Made by a program: the position numbers and the translations under genes | Notes under the pieces: model-generated | Database searches by the model: none | The model's input: the letters and a program-made list of their open reading frames with translations, nothing else | What the model was told of the DNA's origin: nothing | Shown: positions 36,726-44,773 of the stretch, piece by piece | Numbering within the stretch: the stretch's first letter is position 1 | Layout of the letters: the number at the start of each line of letters is the position of its first letter | From: Bernardetia sp. | GTDB lineage: Bacteria > Bacteroidota > Bacteroidia > Cytophagales > Bernardetiaceae | Length of the DNA stretch: 64,000 nt | NCBI GenBank assembly: GCA_020630575.1 | Contig: JAHDBD010000022.1 | Location: 1 to 64,000 of the forward strand | Direction: 5' to 3'

Positions 36726-38039
36726 TCATTGAATATTAAATCCTCTTTCTCCGTGGTAGGCTTCATCTAGCCCTGTTTTTTCCATAATTTCATCTACTCG
36801 TGCGCCATTTGTAACAAATGCACTCACAAAATAAACAACTGTTGTAGAAATAGCTGAATAGGCAATTACTGTTAGGATAGCCAATAACTGTACGCCTATT
36901 TGCTCTATATTTCCATATAAAGCACCAATAGCATCAGGATTAATAGCAGGATTTGCAAAAATACCAGCAGCCAGCGAACCCCAAATACCCACTAAACCAT
37001 GTATTCCAAAAGCATCTAATGTATCATCATAATCTAATACTTTTTTGAGTTTGATAACACCATAATAACCTATCAGACCAGAAAAAAGACCAATTGCCAA
37101 CGCACCACTCACACTTACATATCCACAAGCAGGCGTAATACCCACCAAACCAGAAACAGCACCCGAAGCCACTCCCAAAAGACTAGGTTTTTTCTTATTA
37201 ATCCATTCGATGGCTATCCAAGAAAGTCCTCCAATACTTGCAGCTACATTTGTAACCAAGAGCGCATTTGCAGCCGTTCCGTTTGCGCCTAAAGCACTTC
37301 CTGCATTGAACCCAAACCAACCAAACCACAAAAGAGCCGAACCAACAACAGTAAGCGTTAGAGAAATAGGCATTTCAGTTGCTTTACCAAAATCTTTTCG
37401 TTTTCCTAACAAGAGAGCTAATACAAGTCCTGCAACTCCTGCATTAATATGAATAACTGTTCCTCCTGCAAAATCTAATTCGCCACTATTACTCAAAAAA
37501 CCTCCTCCCCAAACCCAATGTGTAATCGGACTATAAACAAGCAAAACCCACATAAAAGAAAACACAAGCCAAAAAGAAAACTTTACTCTTTCGACAACTG
37601 AGCCACTCACAATAGCGACAGCAATAGCAGCAAAAGTTCCTTGAAAAACCACAAAGAGTAATTTAGGAATAGAAGTATTAGCAGCTAATTCGTTGATACC
37701 AATATTTTCTAAAAATAAATTATCCAAATAGCCAATAAGTCCGTTTCCATCACTAAAGGCAAGTGAGTAACCCACAATTACCCAAGCTACAGAAGCCACA
37801 CAAAAGGAAACATAACTCATTCCGACGGTATTGAGTGTATTTTTGCTATGCGAAAGTCCTCCATAAAAAAGTGCCAAGCCAGCAGGAGTCATGAGCATAA
37901 CAAGAGCTGTTGCAATCAGAACCCAAGCTGTATCTCCACTATTAAGAGTAGAAGTAGATTCAGTTGATTGAGCAAAAGCAAATAAAGGCAGTAGGGAAAG
38001 CAGAAGCGATAGACTAACTTTTTTGAGAATAGAAGTCAT
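36726..38039 (-). CDS. amt: Ammonium transporter, Amt family
   Basis: 437 residues: a signal peptide (FAFAQS near 20), then eleven expected membrane helices. Family hallmarks: TPAGLALFYGGL, FWLVFSFMWVLLVYSPITHWVWGGGFL with the first pore His, DFAGGTVIHINAGVAGL, and FGIHGLVGIWGSLAAGIFA with the second His. It takes up ammonium. Usually a PII gene (glnK) accompanies it; none is present next to it. The C-terminus (MEKTGLDEAYHGERGFNIQ) has the conserved regulatory tail that PII binds, so control by a distant PII is likely. Confidence 0.95.
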   Translation of the reverse strand: MTSILKKVSLSLLLSLLPLFAFAQSTESTSTLNSGDTAWVLIATALVMLMTPAGLALFYGGLSHSKNTLNTVGMSYVSFCVASVAWVIVGYSLAFSDGNGLIGYLDNLFLENIGINELAANTSIPKLLFVVFQGTFAAIAVAIVSGSVVERVKFSFWLVFSFMWVLLVYSPITHWVWGGGFLSNSGELDFAGGTVIHINAGVAGLVLALLLGKRKDFGKATEMPISLTLTVVGSALLWFGWFGFNAGSALGANGTAANALLVTNVAASIGGLSWIAIEWINKKKPSLLGVASGAVSGLVGITPACGYVSVSGALAIGLFSGLIGYYGVIKLKKVLDYDDTLDAFGIHGLVGIWGSLAAGIFANPAINPDAIGALYGNIEQIGVQLLAILTVIAYSAISTTVVYFVSAFVTNGARVDEIMEKTGLDEAYHGERGFNIQ

Positions 38040-38206
38040 GTTTTATTTTTTTTAGAAAAATCACAAAATTAATTAATGGTGTGTTTTTTTATCCACTTTT
38101 CTATAAAAATCAAAAATTATAGAAAAATGCGTGTGTTTTTTAGGTTAGTAATGTAAACATAATTAAAATTTTACAAAACTCCCTATAAAAACAAAGCTAA
38201 AATTAT

Positions 38207-38252
38207 TTTTTTATCAAAAAAAATAAGCACAAGATTTCGTCTTGTGCTTATT
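38207..38252 (-). terminator. Terminator after tonB
   Basis: AATAAGCACAAGA with TCTTGTGCTTATT (13-bp stem, 5-nt loop), followed on the minus strand by a T-rich run. A decayed CAGGGTT-type hairpin lies nearby at about 38265-38282. Nothing else is seen in the 300-bp gap. Confidence 0.85.
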
Positions 38253-38339
38253 AGAAAGCATAAACAGAGTTAAAACCTGTTCAATTAAAAAAAAATATTC
38301 TTTACTATTTTGCTTTTTCGAAAGTCTTAGAAAAAAATA

Positions 38340-39245
38340 TTAATTTCCGACTCTAATATTGAATGTCAGTCTTCCTATCGTTGATTCTGTGGCAGGTTTT
38401 GAAAGTGTACGTTCAAATTTTGTGTTTAAAACTGCATTTTTATAGGCTGTATAAGTAGCAATTCCAATAGTTGGGCTTTTTTCCACTAATCCTACTTTTA
38501 TAACATTTCCATTTTGGTCAATAGTAATATCAAATACTATTTTTCCTTGTTCGTTTAGCGCATCGTTGGGTTGAGGTTTTTGTATCCATCTCCAACCTAC
38601 AACACTAATTTCTGCCCCATCTTTTACGCCTATTTTTCCTTTGTCTTCTGGGTCATCCGAATTGCCTTGTTTGTCTTTAGTTTTCGAATCTCCATCTTCG
38701 TTTGAGTTATTGGTAACATCATTTTTCTTTTCTTCTTTTACTGGAGTTGGTGTTTCTTCTTTCTTTTCCTCCTTTACTTCTTGTTTTTCTTCTTTTTTGA
38801 CTTCTTTTGGCTCTGTTTTCTTTTCTTCTTTTTTCTCTTCCTTTTTTTCCTCTTTTTTGTCGTTTTTCGTTTCAGGAACACTTACTGTATTGTCGTTTTT
38901 AGTAGTCTGAATATCTGGCGTTTGAGTTTCTTTTTGAGGTGTAATGTCTTGTACTTCTTGAGTTTGTTCTACTTGTTGTGTTTCGTTTTCAGAAGTTTCT
39001 GTTTCTGTAATAGAGGGCGTAAATTCAGTTTGAGAAGGTGCAGGTGTTTCGGTAGGTGTCGCTACATTTCCAAAACTAACCATCGTAATACCAGCAGGCT
39101 CAGGAGCAGGAATAGGACGCTCCCAAACAGGTTTTACAAACAGAATTATTGCCAAAAAAATATGAATGATAACAGCTAAAATGGCAGCAATTACCCGTTC
39201 GTTGGGAGAAAGAACAGAATCAGAGTTTATCTCAGAGTTTATCAT
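38340..39245 (-). CDS. TonB-like energy transducer
   Basis: About 301 residues from ATG 39245. A short cytoplasmic start, one membrane segment (about 17-38, RVIAAILAVIIHIFLAIILFV), a Pro/Glu/Thr-rich stretch, a long Lys-Glu repeat (about 130-175), then a C-terminal TonB-like domain (NEQGKIVFDITIDQNGNVIKVGLVEKS...GRLTFNIRVG). It would pass proton-motive energy to outer-membrane transporters. ExbB/ExbD and receptors are not nearby. The extended Lys-Glu region may act as a rigid spacer. Confidence 0.82.
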   Translation of the reverse strand: MINSEINSDSVLSPNERVIAAILAVIIHIFLAIILFVKPVWERPIPAPEPAGITMVSFGNVATPTETPAPSQTEFTPSITETETSENETQQVEQTQEVQDITPQKETQTPDIQTTKNDNTVSVPETKNDKKEEKKEEKKEEKKTEPKEVKKEEKQEVKEEKKEETPTPVKEEKKNDVTNNSNEDGDSKTKDKQGNSDDPEDKGKIGVKDGAEISVVGWRWIQKPQPNDALNEQGKIVFDITIDQNGNVIKVGLVEKSPTIGIATYTAYKNAVLNTKFERTLSKPATESTIGRLTFNIRVGN

Positions 39246-39366
39246 GAGCAAGAGAATACTATTTTATTTTAGGATAGAGTGTTTTAGATTTTCTTTTACA
39301 GAAACTTCTAATTAAAGTTACAAATTTGTTTTGTAATGACAAAATTTTGACTTCGTTTAGTTTCTT

Positions 39367-39481
39367 AGGAATATAAAATGAATAAATTTACACTTTGAAA
39401 AATTCACGCATTAATAAACAGGGTTTTAACCCTGTTTTTATAGATAGCTAAAAATGCAATTTTGTTTTTTTAGTCTTCCTT
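39367..39481. repeat. Intergenic repeat with a CAGGGTT hairpin, copy A
   Basis: The first 42 nt (39367-39408) equal 40632-40673 exactly. Then, after 8 nt, comes the hairpin AAACAGGGT-TTTA-ACCCTGTTT (39416-39437) and a shared tail (TTTTATAGATAGC, AAAATGCAA, TTTTTTTAG). It lies in the tonB-mce gap. The hairpin with its T or A runs could also stop transcription of the mce gene. Confidence 0.75.
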
Positions 39482-39516
39482 AGTAGAGCTACACTTACAA
39501 AAATATTAATTTTATT

Positions 39517-39927
39517 CTAGCTTTTTCGTTCTTGGCAAAGCTCTACCAAAACACCATTTGTAGATTTTGGATGTAAAAAACAAATTAGTTTGTTGTCTGC
39601 ACCTGTTTTTGGTTCTTGGCTCAAGAGTGTAAACCCTTCACTTTCTAAACGTTTCATTTCAGCATAAATATCATCTACTTCATAAGCAATATGATGAATT
39701 CCTTCTCCTTTTTTTTCTATAAATTTTGAGATGGCACTTTCTTGTGTGGTAGCTTCTAAAAGTTCGATTTTAGTTTCTCCCAACTGAAAAAATGATGTAC
39801 TTACACCTTCTCGTTCTACTTTTTCTACTTTATAATGTTCTTTTCCAAATAGTTTTTCAAAAAGTTCATTTGATTTTTCTAGACTTTTGATAGCAATACC
39901 AATATGTTCTACTCTTAAAAATGCCAT
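39517..39927 (-). CDS. mce: Methylmalonyl-CoA epimerase
   Basis: 136 residues, one VOC (glyoxalase-like) domain. VEHIGIAIKSLEKSNELFEKLFG holds the first His ligand, EGIHHIAYEVDDI the second, and GVLVELCQE the C-terminal Glu. ETKIELLEAT and KFIEKKGEGIHHIAY are typical of mce. It inverts the (2S)/(2R) centre of methylmalonyl-CoA in propionate/succinate metabolism. The mutase is not in this window. Confidence 0.93.
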   Translation of the reverse strand: MAFLRVEHIGIAIKSLEKSNELFEKLFGKEHYKVEKVEREGVSTSFFQLGETKIELLEATTQESAISKFIEKKGEGIHHIAYEVDDIYAEMKRLESEGFTLLSQEPKTGADNKLICFLHPKSTNGVLVELCQERKS

Positions 39928-40066
39928 TGTTTTTTTTGATTTTGATAATAAATAATTTTGTTGGTAGTTAAGAATACCAACAAAATTAAGAATGGTTTGA
40001 TTTAAGTAATTAAATTTTTGATGGAGTTACATAAAGTATAATCTTGGTTTTATTTTTTTACAAATT

Positions 40067-40115
40067 ATCATCAGTGAGGACACCGACAATGGCAAGATTC
40101 CCCACCAACGACAAA
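40067..40115. repeat. REP-like hairpin, copy 8, rearranged
   Basis: ATCAGTGAGGACACCGACAATGGCA followed at once by CCCCACCAACGACAAA: halves of two REP copies in opposite orientation joined together, so neither hairpin is complete. It lies between mce and the small membrane protein. Confidence 0.6.
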
Positions 40116-40151
40116 TAAACATATCATATTTTGTGCAAAACCACCAAATTT

Positions 40152-40541
40152 TTACCTAAAAATATCTTTTCTAAATAAAAATATAGAAATCAGAATATTC
40201 AAAAAGTAAAGTGAAACTGTTGCTGTATACAGTTCAAAATAAAGACAAGTCAAAGAAGAAATTATCATAATAATATGTAAGACCACTGTCATCAATTTTG
40301 TTTCGCCTTTGAGAGAACGCCAACCATAAAGAGTTACTAAAAAACTTATAAAAAAGTAAGCTCCAATAGTATAACCGAGCATTAGAATACTTTTTGTAAA
40401 AAGTGCAATGCCAAAACCTATCAAAACAGTTGAACTAATGACACATAAAAATTTCTTATCTAAAAACTTATAAGCTACGTAAAACATAGCTACTTCTAAA
40501 AGGGCAATTATTATTGCCATTACTACACAAAATATTTCCAT
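40152..40541 (-). CDS. Four-helix membrane protein, unknown
   Basis: 129 residues, nearly all hydrophobic: segments at about 3-24, 30-50, 55-75, 85-102 and 105-122 with short basic loops (GWRSLKGETKLM) and a basic end (FRKDIFR). I do not recognise a family. It lies between two copies of a 115-165-bp repeat together with mce. Confidence 0.5.
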   Translation of the reverse strand: MEIFCVVMAIIIALLEVAMFYVAYKFLDKKFLCVISSTVLIGFGIALFTKSILMLGYTIGAYFFISFLVTLYGWRSLKGETKLMTVVLHIIMIISSLTCLYFELYTATVSLYFLNILISIFLFRKDIFR

Positions 40542-40631
40542 CTTAGTATTTCTTTAGGATTTTAAAATCAATATAACTTCATAATATACACTTTTTAAGT
40601 AAAAAAATAAAGAAGTCATAAAAACTTCTTA

Positions 40632-40797
40632 AGGAATATAAAATGAATAAATTTACACTTTGAAAAATTCACGTGATTTTTTACAAAGACATGTTTTCAA
40701 AAATAGGCTATGAATTATAAATTGGACAGGGTTTTAACCCTGTTTTTATAGATAGCATAGCTAAAAATGCAAATTTATTTTTTTAGCCTTCTTAAGC
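40632..40797. repeat. Intergenic repeat with a CAGGGTT hairpin, copy B
   Basis: Same ordered blocks as 39367-39481, with about 45 extra bases between the 42-nt block and the hairpin (40726-40743) and a 5-bp duplication (ATAGC) in the tail. Same orientation as copy A; the two enclose mce and the small membrane protein. The rest of the 508-bp gap, 40798-41049, shows no gene. Confidence 0.75.
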
Positions 40798-41049
40798 AAT
40801 TTGTAGTTTAATCCTCCAAAATATAGTAACTCAAGTTGCATGCTCTAAGAAAGTATAACCATTCATTAATTCTACTTGTTTTGAATAGAAAAATAAATGG
40901 TCAAAATAAATCCTATCTAAAAAAGATTTAAAAACTGAAAACTTAAACTTTCAAAACTTCTTTAAGGTGTCAGACAGATTTTGCTAACCTATAAATGATT
41001 TGCTTACTTATTTATTGAGTAATACAGATTATCAAATAGTTTTGTAATT

Positions 41050-42288
41050 TTGTGGTTATTGAGTTCCTCAAAAAAAGATTTTATTCATTTTAGTCAAAGC
41101 AGCACATTGGAAAACGAATATTCAAAACCTTATTATCCTTTCGAATCTGATTCAGAAAATACAGATAATTTAGCCTTTCAAAAAAAAGAACGCCCAAAAC
41201 GTTTTCGTCCAAAGATAGGAATTTCTATGGGCGACTTTAACGGTATCGGTATAGAAGTAATTCTCAAAACGCTTACAGATAGCCGAGTTTTAGAACTTTG
41301 TATTCCTGTTATTTTTGGTGCTGCACGAGTTTTTTCTCATTATAAGCGATTATTAAATATAGAATTTACATTTCAACAGCATTTTATAGATGATGAAAAT
41401 TTAGCTAATTCTATTCATAATCAAAAAATAAATATTGTAAACTGTTCTTCTGCAAAACTAGAAGTAGAAGCAGGAAAAATTACAACAGAAGCTGGAGCAT
41501 GTGCATTAGCAGCCTTGGAAGGAGCAACCAAAGCTATGAAAGAGGGTTGGATTGATGCCCTTGTTACTGCACCAATCAATAAAGACAATATTCAGTCTGA
41601 AACTTTTAACTTCCCTGGACATACCGAATATCTGACTGAAAAATTTAGCATTGATAAAGTAAAAGATAGCTTAATGTTTTTGGTTCATGAAAATTTACGT
41701 GTTGGTGTTGTTACAGGTCATATTCCATTAAAAGACATTCCTACTGCCGTAACTGCTGAAAAAATTACGAGCAAGCTAAGTTTGATGTTACGTTCGTTAA
41801 GACAAGATTTTGGAATTGCAAAGCCAAAAGTTGCTCTCTTAGGACTTAATCCTCATGCAGGAGAAAATGGGCTTTTAGGAAATGAAGAAAAAGAGATTAT
41901 TTTGCCTGTAATAGAAAAATTTCGTCAAAAAGAGCATTTAGTGTACGGTGCTTTTCCTTCAGACGGTTTTTTTGGTGCAAAAGAATATGAAAAATTTGAC
42001 GGCATTTTGGCAATGTATCACGATCAGGGACTTATTCCATTCAAAACGCTTGCTTTTAATGAAGGCATAAACTTTACAGCAGGTTTACCTGTTGTACGAA
42101 CATCACCAGACCACGGAACAGCTTACGGAATTGCAGGAAAAAATATAGCAGATGAAAGTTCGTTCCGAAACGCTCTATTTTTGGCTATCGATACTGTAAA
42201 AAGTCGAATTGATTTTGAAATAACAAATCAAGAAAAAAATCAACACAAACAAAGACGCAAAGAAGAACGTAAAAGGAATAGAGGTTAA
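41050..42288 (+). CDS. pdxA: 4-hydroxythreonine-4-phosphate dehydrogenase, uncertain start
   Basis: The enzyme core begins PKIGISMGDFNGIGIEV and shows NFPGHTEYL, GLNPHAGENGLLG and MYHDQGLIPFKTLAFNEGINFTAGLPVVRTSPDHGTA, with the metal-binding His residues of PdxA (vitamin B6 synthesis). No ATG lies between the upstream in-frame stop at 41020 and the Met inside GISMGDF, which is too late. Start codons available are TTG at 41050 or 41059, so a rare start is used, or the ATG was lost. The 50 residues before the core are Ser/Glu/Tyr-rich and not conserved in the family. A basic tail (KQRRKEERKRNRG) ends it. Confidence 0.88.
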   Translation: MWLLSSSKKDFIHFSQSSTLENEYSKPYYPFESDSENTDNLAFQKKERPKRFRPKIGISMGDFNGIGIEVILKTLTDSRVLELCIPVIFGAARVFSHYKRLLNIEFTFQQHFIDDENLANSIHNQKINIVNCSSAKLEVEAGKITTEAGACALAALEGATKAMKEGWIDALVTAPINKDNIQSETFNFPGHTEYLTEKFSIDKVKDSLMFLVHENLRVGVVTGHIPLKDIPTAVTAEKITSKLSLMLRSLRQDFGIAKPKVALLGLNPHAGENGLLGNEEKEIILPVIEKFRQKEHLVYGAFPSDGFFGAKEYEKFDGILAMYHDQGLIPFKTLAFNEGINFTAGLPVVRTSPDHGTAYGIAGKNIADESSFRNALFLAIDTVKSRIDFEITNQEKNQHKQRRKEERKRNRG

Positions 42289-42393
42289 AGTTTTGTACCT
42301 TTACTTTTTACTAAATTTTAGATAAAGTCTTTTTAAAGAAAAAACATAATTCTATTAAGTACAGTGTGACATAAGTTTATTTGTGTTTTACTA

Positions 42394-42455
42394 CCATCGG
42401 TGAGGACACCGATAAGGGCAGAATTATAAATTGAATAGGGTTTTAACACTGTTTT
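42394..42455 (+). repeat. REP-like hairpin copy 9 plus a decayed CAGGGTT hairpin
   Basis: CATCGGTGAGGACACCGATAAGGGCAGAATTATAA (42394-42428, in two parts: the hairpin and its GGCAGAATTAT edge) followed by a worn AGGGTTTTAACACTGTTTT (42437-42455). The two repeat families lie end to end here. Confidence 0.65.
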
Positions 42456-42527
42456 ACATGCAAATAAATACAAAATAATTTATGTTACATTCTATTAAGT
42501 TAGGAATAAAAATTAGTTTCATTTTTT

Positions 42528-44648
42528 ATGATAAGAAAAAAAATATCACGTTTTAATTTTTCTATCTTCTCGTTTTTAATTTTCTCCTTAGCTTTTAGTT
42601 GCTACTTTTTTCTTGTGCCTTGTAGTTATGCTCAATCAGAATTAGATAGTATTCATAAAAATAGTTTAACGAATATTGAAAATACAAATCAAGAACAACT
42701 AAAATACAATCAGACCAAGAAAAAAGAAGTAGATGCCTTAATCTCTAAGCTAGAAAAAACAACACCAAAACTAAAGACAGAATTATTTCTACAAATTTCA
42801 GAGTTTTATAGAACAGAATTAAGAGATTCTGATAAAGCATTAGAATATGCAACTTTAGCCGTCAAGCAATCCAATGAATTACGAGATAAAAATTTAATTG
42901 CTCAATCTTCTATACAAGCAGGTGCATTACACAGAAACAGAGGAGAATCTGATTTTGCTCTTACTTTGCTTCTCAGAGGATTAAGTGCAGCAGAAGAAAT
43001 AGGAAATGACTCTTTACAAACTGATGCTTTACACAAAATAGCTGTTACTTATCTTTTAATGAGAGATTTTGAACAGTCTTATGAGTATGCTGTAAAAGAA
43101 GAAAAACTATGGCGAAAATTAGGCTCTGAATATGGATTGGCAAGTGCATTAAACTTAAAAGGAATTAGCCTTATTTATCTCAAACGTTTAGATGAGGCCA
43201 TTCAATCATTAGAACAAGGATTAGTAATTGCCAAAAAATTAGAAAATGATGATTTGTTGTATAAATTATTTTCTAATCTAGCAGACGCACATCTCAAAAA
43301 AGAAGAATTGGGAAAAGCAGTTTCTTATATTACTAAAAGTAAAGAAATTACAGAAAGAATAAATGATAACTATGGCAACATTGCAAATATGTTAAAAATG
43401 GGTGAAATTTACTCTGCCAAAGGAGAGATATCAAAAGCAATTAATACAGCCGAAAAAGGTGTAGAGTTAGCTCAAAATTTTCGTTATGCTGCTCTTGCAA
43501 GAAATGGATATGAAGCATTAAGAGAAATTTATTTTAGAGCAGGAAACTATAAAAAAGCATTTGAAAATCAGTCTCTTGCAGTTGCTATGAATGATAGCCT
43601 TTCAAATATTAGCCGTAGACATCAAGTTTCAAATATGCAAACTTACTACGAATCTGAAAGAAAAAACAGAGAAAATCAATTATTAAAAGAAGAGAGTAAA
43701 AATAAAAGTCTAACTCTTTATCTTATTTCAGCAGTTGCATTAATCGCCTTTTTATTAGTTGGTTTATTTATTTATAGAACACAGATAAAGAAAAAAACAA
43801 TTACTAGACTGCGCAAACAAAACGATGAAATTCGTTATGTTTATGAACAAATGTCCAAACAAGCAACCCTTATAAATGATACAAATACAACTCTTACTGA
43901 AAGTATTAATTATGCTCGTCGTATTCAAGATGCCATGCAGGTCAATACAACCACTATTTTTGAAGTATTAAATGATTATTTTATAATAGACCGTCCTAGA
44001 GATATTGTAAGTGGAGATTGCTATTGGTTTGAACAGAGACAAGGAGAGTTTTATGTAGCTTTGGCAGACTGTACAGGACATGGAATACCAGGAGCTTTTA
44101 TGACAATTCTGTGTAACTCTTTATTAAACGATATTTTTAACTCTCGTCAAGGTGTTCGTTCGCCTGCCGAAATGCTTATTGAATTACATCGTCGTTTGAT
44201 TCATCATTTACATCAACAAAAAAGTAATGTACAGGATGGAATGGACATTGCGCTTTGCCGTATCAATACAACTGAAAAAACGCTAACTTACTCAGGAGCA
44301 AAACAGCCTTTGTTGTATGTTGATAAAGATGGAGAATTCAATCGCTTTAAAGCAAGTTCGCTACCTATTGGTGGACACGAAGTAAAAATAAAGCGTAAAT
44401 TTGAAGATATTACTATTCATTATCAAATAGGAGATAGTCTATACATAACATCTGATGGCTTCCAAGACCAATTTGGAGGAAAGAATGATAAAAAATTTAT
44501 GAGCAAACGTTTGTATGATATGCTTAGCCAAACTCATAAAATGCCTCTAGAAAAACAAAAAATTCATATAGAAAATCAGTTAGAAAAATGGCAAGCAAAC
44601 AATGACCAAACTGATGATATAATGATGATAGGAATAAAACTATCTTAA
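42528..44648 (+). CDS. TPR sensor with SpoIIE-type PP2C phosphatase
   Basis: 706 residues: an N-terminal signal-like helix (about 10-36), TPR repeats (about 70-365), a membrane helix (about 393-415, LYLISAVALIAFLLVGLFIY), a coil (about 420-455), then a SpoIIE/PP2C domain (about 470-705). The phosphatase has SGDCYWFEQR, the metal-binding ALADCTGHGIPGAFMTIL, VQDGMDIALC and DDIMMIGIKL. The TPRs should face the periplasm and pass a signal to the cytoplasmic phosphatase, which probably acts on a Ser-phosphorylated anti-sigma antagonist. It has the same catalytic type as the gene at 60308. Confidence 0.9.
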   Translation: MIRKKISRFNFSIFSFLIFSLAFSCYFFLVPCSYAQSELDSIHKNSLTNIENTNQEQLKYNQTKKKEVDALISKLEKTTPKLKTELFLQISEFYRTELRDSDKALEYATLAVKQSNELRDKNLIAQSSIQAGALHRNRGESDFALTLLLRGLSAAEEIGNDSLQTDALHKIAVTYLLMRDFEQSYEYAVKEEKLWRKLGSEYGLASALNLKGISLIYLKRLDEAIQSLEQGLVIAKKLENDDLLYKLFSNLADAHLKKEELGKAVSYITKSKEITERINDNYGNIANMLKMGEIYSAKGEISKAINTAEKGVELAQNFRYAALARNGYEALREIYFRAGNYKKAFENQSLAVAMNDSLSNISRRHQVSNMQTYYESERKNRENQLLKEESKNKSLTLYLISAVALIAFLLVGLFIYRTQIKKKTITRLRKQNDEIRYVYEQMSKQATLINDTNTTLTESINYARRIQDAMQVNTTTIFEVLNDYFIIDRPRDIVSGDCYWFEQRQGEFYVALADCTGHGIPGAFMTILCNSLLNDIFNSRQGVRSPAEMLIELHRRLIHHLHQQKSNVQDGMDIALCRINTTEKTLTYSGAKQPLLYVDKDGEFNRFKASSLPIGGHEVKIKRKFEDITIHYQIGDSLYITSDGFQDQFGGKNDKKFMSKRLYDMLSQTHKMPLEKQKIHIENQLEKWQANNDQTDDIMMIGIKLS

Positions 44649-44745
44649 AAAATAGCAAGAAAAAAGACTGGAGAATAAGGCTTTAGGTTTCTTAAACTCC
44701 TTAATTAATTTTTTATATAAATACACAAAGCTTACCTACTGCATT

Positions 44746-44773
44746 TAACTGGTAACTGATAACTGATAACTGA
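44746..44773 (+). repeat. Four tandem TAACTG(G/A) heptamers ending in the start codon
   Basis: TAACTGG then three TAACTGA units, perfectly in register; the last A is the A of the ATG of the ABC exporter gene. Related degenerate repeats precede tatD and ansA. Confidence 0.85.

Noticed and set aside
38641-39179. Two open plus-strand frames (Phe/Ser-rich) opposite tonB
   Set aside because: They are the antisense of the Lys-Glu repeat; the composition is forced by it.
44746-44773. CRISPR-like or phage repeat array
   Set aside because: Units are 7 bp, in direct contact, without spacers.
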